Shown piece after piece: positions 6,212-13,205 of a DNA stretch of 31,226 bases. Position 1 is the first letter of the stretch. The number at the start of each line of letters is the position of its first letter. A program made the position numbers and the translations under genes. Under the pieces are notes generated by a model that saw nothing but the letters and a program-made list of their open reading frames with translations, was not told where the DNA came from and ran no database searches. Source of the DNA: a virus. The DNA lies in IMG/VR virus record IMGVR_UViG_3300044733_002188, positions 1-31,226 of that record. One strand, written 5' to 3'.

Positions 6212-6441
6212 GCGTCACCTGGCACGACGCGGATGGTGCGGCTCTGCCCTTCCTGCCAGGTGATGCGGCCTTTTCGGCGTAACGCCTTCAAGTGGCACAC
6301 CATGCCGTTCACGGTGGTTTTGTAGTTGTGCGAAATCTCGCGCACGGTCGGCGAGAAGCCGTGCGTGTCGATCCAGCCCTCGATGAACTCAAGGACGTCC
6401 TGCTGGCGGGGCGTCAGGGTGTTCGTGCTGGTGCTGCTCAT
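6208..6441 (-). CDS. LexA-type winged-helix DNA-binding protein without protease domain
   Basis: This 77-residue protein corresponds to only the DNA-binding domain of LexA: LTPRQQDVLEFIEGWIDTHG, then FSPTVREISHNYKTTVNGMV as the recognition region and LKALRRKGRITW as the wing. The Ser-Lys autoprotease domain is absent, so it cannot self-cleave like a classical SOS repressor. It may act as a constitutive regulator or occupy host LexA boxes. ATG 6441 overlaps the previous stop as ATGA. Confidence 0.8.
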   Translation of the reverse strand: MSSTSTNTLTPRQQDVLEFIEGWIDTHGFSPTVREISHNYKTTVNGMVCHLKALRRKGRITWQEGQSRTIRVVPGDA

Positions 6442-7346
6442 GTGTCCTCGTCCTTGAGTTTGAGTGCCGTGGCAAGCGCCGTGGCGGCGCCGCCTTGCCT
6501 TTGGTCGCGACGCCAAGCCTCGTACTCAATGTCGGACATGGAACGATTAGCGTCGCTTCGGAAATACCTCCGCTTCGCCTGGTCAACTGGCGGCGGGCGC
6601 TCTGGTGGCTGCCCTCGCTTTTGCTTGGCGTTGTCGAACTCGCCAGCAAGGATGCGGTCGACGAACTCGAAGAACTTGGTCACCGCCAAGGGATGCTCAA
6701 AGAACTTGCAGGAAGGCAGCTTGGCGACAGCTTGCAACGCCCTATCGAGCCACCCAGGCGACGCGGCAAGGTCTACCCATCCATCCGGTGCCACGAGAGG
6801 AGTCCACCGTGCGGCCCGCTCTGTGACGTTCCAGACGGCTACGAATCGATTCCACTCGTCACCGGCCCAACCTGGCTTCAGAAATTCGCTGCCGTCCCTG
6901 TGTGTGTGTGTATTTAAGAACGAATCCGAATCAGAAACCGAAACCGAAACCCCCCGGTTTTGCTTGTCGTTTTGCTTGGGTTTTGCTTTCGGTTTGCTTC
7001 CACCTTTGCTTCCGCTTTGCTTGCGTGACTCGCTCAATTCCGCGAGCCTGGCAATGCGGCGGCTGAACAAAACACCGCGTGAATCGCGGGAAAGAACGCC
7101 ACTTTTCTCCAGTTCTGACAGGGCAGCCAGCTTTTCCTCGCGCGAGCCGCCAGAAACCGCGTCGGCAATCTGCTCGTCAGTCCGTGGCGTGCCGTCAGGG
7201 TTGCTTGCGTATCCCTGCTCGCTTGCTTCAAACAAGATGCAAAGCAAATCAACAAGCAAACCTCTAGCAAAAAGCGAGCAAAACCTTAGCTCTGGATCTT
7301 TCATCCAGTCGCCCGTGAAGAACCAGAAGCCTGGGGACTTAGCCAT
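6438..7346 (-). CDS. Phage replication initiator-like protein
   Basis: This 302-residue protein starts at ATG 7346 with AGGAGG 8 nt upstream. Residues 1-110 (FWFFTGDWMKDPELRFCSLF, RGLLVDLLCILFEASEQGY, then EKLAALSELEKSGVLSRD) resemble the winged-helix N-terminal domain of phage replication proteins of the lambda O/DnaD type. A low-complexity linker (KPKAKPKQNDKQNRG, SVSVSDSDS) follows, then a helical C-terminal region with GWLDRALQAVAKLPSCKFF and a basic tail. Its place just before the LexA-like gene and dcm and near recT supports a replication role. The linker is coded by short purine-rich hexamer repeats and a (TG)6 tract. No helicase-loader motif was seen. Confidence 0.65.
   Translation of the reverse strand: MAKSPGFWFFTGDWMKDPELRFCSLFARGLLVDLLCILFEASEQGYASNPDGTPRTDEQIADAVSGGSREEKLAALSELEKSGVLSRDSRGVLFSRRIARLAELSESRKQSGSKGGSKPKAKPKQNDKQNRGVSVSVSDSDSFLNTHTHRDGSEFLKPGWAGDEWNRFVAVWNVTERAARWTPLVAPDGWVDLAASPGWLDRALQAVAKLPSCKFFEHPLAVTKFFEFVDRILAGEFDNAKQKRGQPPERPPPVDQAKRRYFRSDANRSMSDIEYEAWRRDQRQGGAATALATALKLKDEDT
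6899..6911. repeat. (TG)6T tract in the replication gene linker
   Basis: A thirteen-base TG run encodes Thr-His-Thr-His in the linker of the replication protein. A slip of one unit would frameshift the protein after the N-terminal DNA-binding part. It is shorter than the dcm tract, so slippage should be rarer. Confidence 0.8.
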
Positions 7347-7357
7347 CCGTGGCCCTC

Positions 7358-7864
7358 CTACGTTGCCATGCCGCACGTCAACGAGACGCCGCAGTGAGTC
7401 GCTGCGAACATTTCAAGCATGGCCTTGTTGAGTTTTCGCCGCTTTTGCTGGCGTGATTGATTGCCACGAATATCGCTATCGCGTGCTTCCGCTTCAGCGA
7501 ATCGCTGATAAACAAACTCGCTCGGAAGTGATTCAAGCACCTCCAATACCTTTGCTTTTGCCCGAACAGAAATGCGGCCTCGGTGGTAACTCGATATGCG
7601 ACCGAGAATCGGCACTTGCTTGTTCATGTCAGGCTGTAGGAACCAAATGAAATACGACTCAACAAAATCCAGGTCGTGCCTCGCAAACCTCAGAAATGTT
7701 GACCGATCAAAAGACTTGTTGAGACAGTGATCGGCGGCACGCGACAAAACACAGAGCGCTTGGCCGACGTACACAATGCGGTCGTGTTTCCATAAGAAAT
7801 AAACGCCTGAGCGTGATCTTGGGTCTTTGTTCGTGCTACTAAGCCCGAGGTCATTTCCAAACAT
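7358..7864 (-). CDS. GIY-YIG endonuclease
   Basis: This 168-residue protein has a GIY-YIG nuclease core in its first half: SGVYFLW (Gly20-Tyr22), then IVYVGQ (Tyr32-Gly34), a likely catalytic Arg42, Glu69 in VESYFIWFLQP and Asn81 in PDMN. These match the conserved order of the family. The C-terminal half is basic (NQSRQQKRRKLNKAM) and probably binds DNA. It is a free-standing gene, less GC-rich than its neighbours, between the replication gene and a winged-helix gene, which suits a mobile or homing nuclease. ATG 7864 overlaps the previous stop as TGATG, with GGAGG 8 nt upstream. Confidence 0.75.
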   Translation of the reverse strand: MFGNDLGLSSTNKDPRSRSGVYFLWKHDRIVYVGQALCVLSRAADHCLNKSFDRSTFLRFARHDLDFVESYFIWFLQPDMNKQVPILGRISSYHRGRISVRAKAKVLEVLESLPSEFVYQRFAEAEARDSDIRGNQSRQQKRRKLNKAMLEMFAATHCGVSLTCGMAT

Positions 7865-8181
7865 CACACACACCTCCATTCCCTCTCGCCCCGTCCGCTC
7901 GCGCTCTCCACGACGCGGCCCGTGGCGACGATCCTGCCAGCCTTGGCAAGCTCGGGCAGCCGCTTGTTGATCTGATGCGCCAGCAGCCCGCACCGCGCCG
8001 CGATGCCGCTGGCTCCCGCCGGGCCGTGCGCCAGCGCCTCGAGGATCGCTTGGTGGTGCTCGCCCGCGAACGATCGCGCCGAGCGTGCCGCCTCGTGCGA
8101 TGTCTGCGGGTCAGACTTGCGTGCCGCCGGCTGGGCGAACAGCGGTAGCGAATCAACGGCCGTAGAAAAATAATCGCTCAC
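7864..8181 (-). CDS. Winged-helix DNA-binding phage protein
   Basis: This 105-residue protein starts at GTG 8181 with AAAGGAGA just upstream and a GTGA overlap with the previous stop. The central part, SDPQTSHEAARSARSFAGEH, matches the opening of a common phage family in which it is followed by a winged helix (HQAILEALAHGPAGASGIAA, HQINKRLPELAKAGRIVATG). It likely binds DNA as a small regulator or replication accessory. The wing ends with a charged REWRCV tail encoded by the CA run. Confidence 0.75.
   Translation of the reverse strand: MSDYFSTAVDSLPLFAQPAARKSDPQTSHEAARSARSFAGEHHQAILEALAHGPAGASGIAARCGLLAHQINKRLPELAKAGRIVATGRVVESASGRGEREWRCV
7865..7873. repeat. Short CA/TG run in the GIY-YIG ribosome-site spacer
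   Basis: Nine bases of alternating CA fill the space between GGAGG and the ATG of the GIY-YIG gene and also encode the last residues (Cys-Val) of the upstream gene. A change of one unit would alter ribosome-site spacing from about 8 to 6 or 10 nt. Confidence 0.5.
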
Positions 8182-8396
8182 AGCCCATCTCCTTTCCGTG
8201 CCTCGATCAGCTCCAGCGTCCGCGACAACGCGATGCACCGTTCACGCAGCTCCTCGTTCTCGCAGTCGATCTTGAGCAGCACCGACAGCACGCCGTCGGC
8301 GTTGCGGGCCAGGTCGCCGTCAGAAAACCGTGCAAAGAACGACAGCCAGGTGCAGGCGTCGTCTAGGTCGCGGACGGGGCGGGGGCGTCTGCTCAT
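8178..8396 (-). CDS. Hypothetical phage protein (72 aa)
   Basis: A small helical protein (LARNADGVLSVLLKIDCENE, RERCIALSRTLELIEARKG) with no recognised domain. It overlaps the IbrA-like gene by ATGA on one side and the winged-helix gene by GTGA on the other. Its position as a spacer in a coupled chain supports translation. Confidence 0.65.
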   Translation of the reverse strand: MSRRPRPVRDLDDACTWLSFFARFSDGDLARNADGVLSVLLKIDCENEELRERCIALSRTLELIEARKGDGL

Positions 8397-9670
8397 GCCA
8401 CGGCCTCCGTGTCGAATAGCGTGCGTGCAGGCTTCGCGGGCTTCTTCTTGGCAGCCTTTTCAGCCTTCTCGGCTGCCCTGCGTGTGTCGCGAATGCGGAT
8501 GTATTCGCCGTAGGCGTCGCTCTTCGGCTGTGCCTGCCCCAGCCCCTTGCACCAGTAGTCATTCCGCAGAAGCACCTTGCACATGCGACGCCACGACGGA
8601 GCCCAGCACTTGGCCTCAAGCTCTGGCGGCGCTTCGTCAGGGATCGCCGAGTAGCCCCGCTGATGCCAGCCCCAAATAAACTTCTTGAACCTGGCCAGAT
8701 AGTGATCTCGCGTCTTTCTCGGCATGGTCTGCAACAGCAGGTTGCAGAACGAACGCCATGTGTGCCCGTCTGGCTTTGTGATCTTGTGATAGCCAGTGAC
8801 GTTGCCACGCTCCTCGACGTAGAGCGCCCCACTGTTGGCACCGTTCACGCGGGCGACGAGCTTGAACCACGTCTGCGGTTCCAGAATGTGGTACAGCCAC
8901 AGCCCGCGGCGCTGGTCGTCGCCGAACGGCTGGCAGAGTCGCTGCTGCGACAGCTTCACGCCGGCCTGGTGCATCCGGTCGTAGATAGCGTTGTGCGGCT
9001 TGTCGGGATACTTGGCATGAAACCGCCAAATGTCCTCGGTCAGCCAATCGTAGATCGGGTAGACGTTGTAGACCTTGTCAACGATGTTCGTCGTCCAGCG
9101 GCGTCCGCCAAGCGTCTTGCCACGCTTCTCCCACGTTGCAATCGCACAGTAGCGGTGCAGGCTTTCTTGAGCGCGAATGCCAATGAATCCGGCAGTGAGC
9201 TCGCCCTGCCCATACCACTCTCCGAAAAGCACGATGAACTCCTCAAACTCCATGCCAGCGACGGCGAACGGATAGTCGGCCTCGGTCTTGCAGCCCCACG
9301 GCTTGTCGCGAATCCACGCCTCTCGCTTGTCAACGTCCCAGCACTTCCACCGCGGCTCGTAGTTCGTCACGGCGTTGCGGAGCAGCATGGGCATACAGAT
9401 CCAGTGCGGATCGATGTGCCTCTGGTACATGGTGAACATCTCGTCAATGTGTTCGATCGTGTCGGCGTACTGGGCCTCAAAGTCGATGAACATCACCGCT
9501 ACCTTGCGGTCGCGGCGGACTGCCTCCTCCATTACGAGGTGCATCATCACGCTGGAATCCTTGCCGCCACTGAAGGCGACGTAGATGCGCTGGAAGTTAT
9601 CGAACGTCTCGGCAATGCGACGGCGTGCAGCCGTCAGCACATCAACGTCCCGATATCGCTTGACTCCCAT
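8393..9670 (-). CDS. IbrA-like phosphoadenosine phosphosulfate reductase-family protein (DUF3440)
   Basis: This 425-residue protein is an ATP-pyrophosphatase of the PAPS reductase/DndC superfamily. The nucleotide-binding loop is AFSGGKDSSVMMHLV at 32-46. FIDFEAQYADTIEHI and the region GFIGIRAQESLHRY followed by YPIYDWLTEDIWRF match the DUF3440 type found in E. coli IbrA. Several cysteines occur, but no reductase-type ECGLH tail. The last 35 residues are Lys/Ala-rich. Its start overlaps the stop of the ParB-like gene as TGATG, and the two belong together in known ibrAB pairs. In E. coli, ibrAB affect expression of immunoglobulin-binding surface proteins. The biochemical reaction is unknown. 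Confidence 0.85.
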   Translation of the reverse strand: MGVKRYRDVDVLTAARRRIAETFDNFQRIYVAFSGGKDSSVMMHLVMEEAVRRDRKVAVMFIDFEAQYADTIEHIDEMFTMYQRHIDPHWICMPMLLRNAVTNYEPRWKCWDVDKREAWIRDKPWGCKTEADYPFAVAGMEFEEFIVLFGEWYGQGELTAGFIGIRAQESLHRYCAIATWEKRGKTLGGRRWTTNIVDKVYNVYPIYDWLTEDIWRFHAKYPDKPHNAIYDRMHQAGVKLSQQRLCQPFGDDQRRGLWLYHILEPQTWFKLVARVNGANSGALYVEERGNVTGYHKITKPDGHTWRSFCNLLLQTMPRKTRDHYLARFKKFIWGWHQRGYSAIPDEAPPELEAKCWAPSWRRMCKVLLRNDYWCKGLGQAQPKSDAYGEYIRIRDTRRAAEKAEKAAKKKPAKPARTLFDTEAVA

Positions 9671-10806
9671 CAGTAAATCTCCATCTCGCGGTCTGGTGCT
9701 GCCGTGTCCATGTCAACCGGCTTCCGTCCGTTCGACTTCAGCCACTTGTTGAGTGCCTGCAACGCAGCCTTGTTGGCTGCCTCCTGCTGCTCCTGCGTCA
9801 GAAGGTAGAAGCCGCCTCGATAGACAGCCGGAATCCCGAGCGAGTAGCAGGTAGCAGCCTGTCCGAGCCACGCAATGCGATTCATCGCTGCATTGGTGAG
9901 GTAGTGCTCGCAGCTGTGCTTCCACTCTGACACGACGCCGGCAAGTGCCTTCTTGAACTTCGGAATGTCGGCCAGGAGGTCACGCATGGCTTCCTCGCAG
10001 TCGGCCTTGGTCATGCCGTCCTTGGTCGTGGCGTAGAAACCAGCCTTGTGGCACTCCCACTTTTCGTAGGTGTGAAACACTCGCCCATCGTCGGACGTGT
10101 TTACGGTGCGGAAGTTTTCCGTCTCCTCGCCATAGGTTTGGATGTCGTCGGTCAACTCTCGGAAGTCAGCCTCGGTGACACTGCCCTCGACGTCCCATGA
10201 CTTGCTGAACTCCTGATCGCTGAACAGTTCTGCCAGGCCGCTGATCTGGCAAAGCCGCAGGATTTCGTCCTGATCCATGCCAAGCTCGCGGGCGATCTTC
10301 TCGTCGGACCAGTTGCGGCGCTTCAGCTCTACAACGATCTCGCTCATCGCGGCTACGGCGTGCTTTCCTCGAGCGCGGTTGTGGCGAATCGTTGACGCAA
10401 TGCGGTCGCCGCGGTCCTGCCGGTCAGAGTTGATGACCGCCAGGGGGAGATATCCGCGGATGCGTGACCGCACCTCAATGCACTCGCGACCGATACGGTT
10501 GCGGTGAAAGCCGTCAACCACCTCGTGCATGGTCTCGCGACGCCACGCCACGACAGGCTGCGTATAGCCGTCCTCGAGGATCGACAGTCGCAGCAGCTCC
10601 ATCTCTGGCGGCGCGACGCTGTTGGGGTTGTAGTCGTTGGCTTGAATGTTCTCGGTGTGTACCCACTGGATGCAGTCAACGGGCTCGCGGGCAAAAGGCC
10701 CAGCATCGTGCATCATCCGCCTGGCGGCATTCAGTTCTTCAATCTGCTGGGCAAGCGGCAGAGCTCGCAGCTTGTCGCACCACTGGGCAATTAGGTCGAG
10801 CATCAT
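9670..10806 (-). CDS. IbrB-like ParB-domain protein
   Basis: This 378-residue protein has a ParB/sulfiredoxin-fold domain at about 50-140: VHTENIQANDYNPNSVAPPE, then RLSILEDGYTQPVVAWR and HEVVDGFHRNRIG, the GxHR-type signature. An HTH-like segment follows (WSDEKIARELGMDQDEILRL). The C-terminal half is a helical region (EKWECHKAGFYATT) seen in longer IbrB-type proteins. It is adjacent to and coupled with the IbrA-like gene. ParB-fold proteins in this class may have nuclease or nucleotide-binding activity rather than a partition role; no ParA gene is nearby. The start is ATG 10806, with AAAGGA about 10 nt upstream. Confidence 0.85.
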   Translation of the reverse strand: MMLDLIAQWCDKLRALPLAQQIEELNAARRMMHDAGPFAREPVDCIQWVHTENIQANDYNPNSVAPPEMELLRLSILEDGYTQPVVAWRRETMHEVVDGFHRNRIGRECIEVRSRIRGYLPLAVINSDRQDRGDRIASTIRHNRARGKHAVAAMSEIVVELKRRNWSDEKIARELGMDQDEILRLCQISGLAELFSDQEFSKSWDVEGSVTEADFRELTDDIQTYGEETENFRTVNTSDDGRVFHTYEKWECHKAGFYATTKDGMTKADCEEAMRDLLADIPKFKKALAGVVSEWKHSCEHYLTNAAMNRIAWLGQAATCYSLGIPAVYRGGFYLLTQEQQEAANKAALQALNKWLKSNGRKPVDMDTAAPDREMEIY

Positions 10807-10850
10807 GTGTCACGCTTCCTTTCGTGTGTATTTGCCCGGTTACGCCGGGC
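10807..10850 (-). promoter_or_regulatory. Hairpin plus AAAGGA leader of the IbrB-like gene
   Basis: A perfect 6-bp hairpin (GCCCGG, 5-nt loop, CCGGGC; 10834-10850) is followed by an A/T-rich stretch and then CACGAAAGGA, the ribosome site of the ParB-like gene. A similar hairpin plus CACGAAAGGA lies before the gene ending at 12057, and CACGAAAGGACGC also precedes recT. The lack of a U run argues against a terminator; mRNA protection or processing is possible. Confidence 0.4.
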
Positions 10851-10859
10851 GCGGTCGCA

Positions 10860-10952
10860 TCACCCGTTGGAGTCAGGCTGCGGCTGGGCGGTTACTCGCC
10901 ACCATTCCCTTGGCGACCACTGCGGCCCGCGTGATGCAGCCGCTACGGGCAA
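10860..10952 (-). CDS. Very small possible ORF (30 aa)
   Basis: In the gap before the IbrB-like gene a frame from TTG 10952, with GAGG 7 nt upstream, reads PVAAASRGPQWSPREWWRV and then TAQPQPDSNG before a stop. The Trp-rich PQWSPREWWRV segment looks protein-like, but the evidence is thin. It may be an untranslated leader instead. Confidence 0.2.
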   Translation of the reverse strand: MPVAAASRGPQWSPREWWRVTAQPQPDSNG

Positions 10953-10971
10953 TGGCGTGCCTCGGCGAATG

Positions 10972-11196
10972 TCAGTCTCCTGTCCAGACGACGTCAGGCT
11001 GCCGCTGCGGCGGCGGCTCGTACTGGTGCAACCTCTTCGCCAGGGCGTCAACCTTGTCCTTCAGAGCCTCCTCGCGGAGGTACGCATCTCGCGACCTTGA
11101 ATCCAGCGAACGAATGAACGACGCCATGTCGGGCCTGGCCTGCCGCTCGAGGTACTCCGCGATGACGCTGGCGTCGATGGTCAGGGGCTCAGGCAT
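10972..11196 (-). CDS. Hypothetical phage protein (74 aa)
   Basis: A helical, charged protein (TIDASVIAEYLERQARPDMA, LKDKVDALAKRLHQYEPPP) with coiled-coil character in its second half. ATG 11196 has GGAGGTGA a few bases upstream and lies 8 nt inside the end of the RecT-like gene. No domain was recognised. It may be an accessory to RecT, by position only. Confidence 0.7.
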   Translation of the reverse strand: MPEPLTIDASVIAEYLERQARPDMASFIRSLDSRSRDAYLREEALKDKVDALAKRLHQYEPPPQRQPDVVWTGD

Positions 11197-12028
11197 TCGT
11201 CACCTCCTCGGGCTCGCTCATCAGGATCTCGACGCGGCCCATCAGCAGCTTCGTCAGCTCGGCAAACTCGTCGTCGCTGATCTCGCCGCCGTCGTGGTAG
11301 ACGTCGAGCTTGCTGCGGAGCGCCTCGCACGCCTCAATCGTCGCGGCGGAACCGATGGCTAGGCGGCCCGCGTCGGCGCGAGACCGCTTGATCTCGGGCG
11401 CGTGCTTGGGCTTGAGCGGCACAACCGTCTCGGTCGTGTCGAACTTGGGCCGCACAACCACGGGCTCGCGGACGGGCTCGGGCGTGGGGTAGTCCTGGGC
11501 CTCCTCCGCAGTCACGAGTCCCTTCAGCACGTCAGGGAAGGCGTCACGCAGGGCGAAACCACGAGCCCGCAGTTGCAGCATCCTCTTGGGGTACTGCGTC
11601 CACGGGCCAGCCTTACCCCACAGGCCTGCTTTCTTGGCGTCGGCAACGCTGAATCGCACAACGGTCGGCTTTGGGTAGCCTCGACGCTTGGCGGTGCAGG
11701 TCGCAACCAGCGTTTCGCCTTCCTTGCCTTCCTCAATCTCCTCAACCACGTACTCGCAGACCGGGCTGCTCTGCACCAAGGCAAGGGCAGCGTCACCCCA
11801 GATGCTCGGTCGTCCGTTGATAACGGCAATGCACTGAAGGCTCTGCATCGGGCCGAGGCCCAATTCCGCACCGTGCTGGATCGCCAGAAGGCACGACTCA
11901 GGCTTGCCCTTGAAATCCTTGGGCGCGAAATCCGATGCCGCCACCATCTTGGCGAACCGGAAAGCGTCGTCGAACGATTGCAGCGCCAATCCTGTTGCAG
12001 CACGCTGCGTGCTGATTTCCGTGCTCAT
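11189..12028 (-). CDS. RecT-like single-strand annealing recombinase
   Basis: This 279-residue protein shows the sequence order of phage RecT-family annealases: AFRFAKMVAASDFAPKDFKG, CLLAIQHGAELGLGPMQSLQ, then CIAVINGRPSIWGDAALALV, and near 150-185 GPWTQYPKRMLQLRARGFAL followed by RDAFPDVLKGL. These proteins coat and anneal complementary single strands during phage recombination and replication. An exonuclease partner (RecE/lambda Exo type) was not recognised in the window. The C-terminal 90 residues are acidic and variable. The start ATG 12028 has GAAAGGACGCAGAG upstream, part of a leader motif shared with two other genes. Confidence 0.85.
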   Translation of the reverse strand: MSTEISTQRAATGLALQSFDDAFRFAKMVAASDFAPKDFKGKPESCLLAIQHGAELGLGPMQSLQCIAVINGRPSIWGDAALALVQSSPVCEYVVEEIEEGKEGETLVATCTAKRRGYPKPTVVRFSVADAKKAGLWGKAGPWTQYPKRMLQLRARGFALRDAFPDVLKGLVTAEEAQDYPTPEPVREPVVVRPKFDTTETVVPLKPKHAPEIKRSRADAGRLAIGSAATIEACEALRSKLDVYHDGGEISDDEFAELTKLLMGRVEILMSEPEEVTNA

Positions 12029-12056
12029 CTCTGCGTCCTTTCGTGAAGTGGTGTGG

Positions 12057-12488
12057 TTAGTGGGCTTCGCCGTTCATATCCCGCCACGTGCCAGCCGGGT
12101 CGGCCTTTGGCTGTGTGGCAATGCTCTCGACTGCGGCGGTCAGACGCTCAAGCGTGGCCTGCATAAACGAGATGCCGTTGTTGATCTCGCACAGGGCGAC
12201 AACGGCACCTTCAAGGCGGCGGTCAGCGGCGTGCGAATCGACAGCCGCTGGCCTCGTTGATGGCTTGTCGTTTGCCAGCACCTTTCTGGCTGCATCGGCA
12301 TCAACCCACACGGGGCCAGTGCGGTCGTCGGTGCTCCGCATCAACTTCACAGCCTCAATCATGCCGTCGGTGTGAGCGTCACTCAGCTTCTTCTGGTCTG
12401 TGAGCGAGTCCGCCAGCACGGAGATTCGCTTGAATCCAGCCGGCACCTGCGACTCATCGGTGATGACCTTAGTTCGATACTTCCTCAT
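12057..12488 (-). CDS. Hypothetical early phage protein (143 aa)
   Basis: It starts at ATG 12488 with GAAAGGACGCGAGAG upstream. The N-terminus (MRKYRTKVITDESQVPAGFK) is followed by acidic/helical segments, and the C-terminus (GAVVALCEINNGISFMQATL, ERLTAAVESI) suggests a short coiled coil. The position directly before recT, with the same type of leader, suggests co-expression with recombination genes. No family was recognised. A frame extending to 12653 exists but its extra N-terminus is Arg/Gly-rich and covers hairpins, so it is not used. Confidence 0.65.
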   Translation of the reverse strand: MRKYRTKVITDESQVPAGFKRISVLADSLTDQKKLSDAHTDGMIEAVKLMRSTDDRTGPVWVDADAARKVLANDKPSTRPAAVDSHAADRRLEGAVVALCEINNGISFMQATLERLTAAVESIATQPKADPAGTWRDMNGEAH

Positions 12489-12513
12489 CTCTCGCGTCCT
12501 TTCGTGAATGAAT

Positions 12514-12541
12514 GCCCGGCTCCGCGTCCTGCTCGCCGGGT
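12514..12541 (-). promoter_or_regulatory. Leader hairpin upstream of the 143-aa gene
   Basis: CCCGGC (12515-12520) pairs with GCCGGG (12535-12540), followed on the coding strand by ATTCATT and CACGAAAGGA. A second small hairpin (CGGGC TCC GCCCG) lies a little upstream. The arrangement matches the leader of the IbrB-like gene. No T run follows, so it is not a standard terminator. Confidence 0.35.
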
Positions 12542-12616
12542 GGTATTGCGTCCCTGCTGCTCGGGCTCCGCCCGACTCCTTCCGCCCGCTGCGTCCTGCT
12601 CGCAGGCGGTCCTTCC

Positions 12617-12841
12617 TCAAAACGTGATGTCTCTCACGGGCACCGACAGCCACGCCCCGCCGACGTCAATGCAGGCGTCGCCGTTGTCGAAAAACCAATC
12701 GATCCTGCCGCTCCAGGGCTTGCCGCAAGACACGCCTGACACGTAGTCGCCGACGGCGTAGGTGCGGGTGAGGGCCGACGGCATCGTGTGGTCGGCCATT
12801 CCGGCCACGGCAGCGAGGTATTCCGATCTGTGCGGGTCCAT
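12617..12841 (-). CDS. Hypothetical small protein (74 aa) under an operator-controlled promoter
   Basis: This 74-residue protein starts at ATG 12841 with GGAG about 10 nt upstream. It contains RTYAVGDYVSGVSCGKPWSG and RIDWFFDNGDACIDVGGAWL, a beta-rich pattern like a small SH3-type or KOW-type barrel. This is an impression, not a family call. Its promoter, at 12994-13021, holds the palindromic operator. The leader of about 145 nt (12842-12987) has no other gene. Confidence 0.65.
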   Translation of the reverse strand: MDPHRSEYLAAVAGMADHTMPSALTRTYAVGDYVSGVSCGKPWSGRIDWFFDNGDACIDVGGAWLSVPVRDITF

Positions 12842-12966
12842 GGGGGCGGTCTCCGTTTGTGGTGGGGCAAGCCTATACAGCCGTACACTAGAGTCAAGCG
12901 TCAGAAAACACTGGAAAACAAGGTGTGGAGCGGTTTGTGTTTGTTGGATTTCTGTCTACTGGTTTG

Positions 12967-12982
12967 CTAACGCCTGCGTTAG
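12967..12982. promoter_or_regulatory. Operator palindrome copy 1 (CTAACG-CCTG-CGTTAG)
   Basis: A perfect inverted repeat of CTAACG. It lies in a 22-bp direct repeat with copy 2 (21 of 22 bases identical, 30 bp apart, about three helical turns). Here the -35 and -10 equivalents (TCGACG, TAGCAA) are degenerate, so this copy is probably an auxiliary binding site. Confidence 0.65.
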
Positions 12983-12993
12983 TTGCGTCGAGC

Positions 12994-13021
12994 AAGATAA
13001 CGCCTGCGTTAGTTCCGTCAA
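12994..13021 (-). promoter_or_regulatory. Promoter with operator copy 2 in its spacer
   Basis: The minus strand reads TTGACG (13016-13021), a 16-nt spacer, then TATCTT (12994-12999). The spacer contains GAA and the operator CTAACG-CAGG-CGTTA. The -35 overlaps the TGA stop of the 47-aa gene. It drives the 74-aa gene at 12617-12841. A bound repressor would block sigma factor contact with both hexamers. Confidence 0.6.
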
Positions 13022-13161
13022 GAGAAGAATCTGCCGATTGTCGAAACCAGCAGGTCAATGCCGTGGGCTATTGCCTGCGCCGTGCTCGAGTCCGTGCCAA
13101 GTTCCTGGCCGAGGCGGACAAGGACGAGCGATTGAATCAGCGAGTCGATGCGGCGTTTCAT
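13018..13161 (-). CDS. Hypothetical very small protein (47 aa)
   Basis: ATG 13161 has an excellent AAGGAGGG 5-6 nt upstream. The product (MKRRIDSLIQSLVLVRLGQE, LGTDSSTAQAIAHGIDLLVS, TIGRFFS) is helical with amphipathic segments. A much longer frame exists upstream but reads as Arg/Cys-rich shadow. No family was recognised. It lies in the operator-controlled early block. Confidence 0.6.
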   Translation of the reverse strand: MKRRIDSLIQSLVLVRLGQELGTDSSTAQAIAHGIDLLVSTIGRFFS

Positions 13162-13205
13162 GCTGGCCCTCCTTGGCCGAAAGAATCCTGTGTGCGCAAA
13201 GCAAT

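Noticed and set aside
6292-7431. Long plus-strand frame opposite the replication gene
   Set aside because: Low-complexity Ser/Arg/Leu composition with no start signal; antisense of the real gene and its repeats.
9670-10806. Plasmid-like partition role for the ParB-domain protein
   Set aside because: No ParA or parS array is near, and the gene is coupled to an IbrA-like gene, which fits the ibrB type better.
12057-12653. Longer start (12653) for the gene ending at 12057
   Set aside because: The extra 55 residues cover leader hairpins and are Arg/Gly-rich; ATG 12488 has a strong ribosome site.
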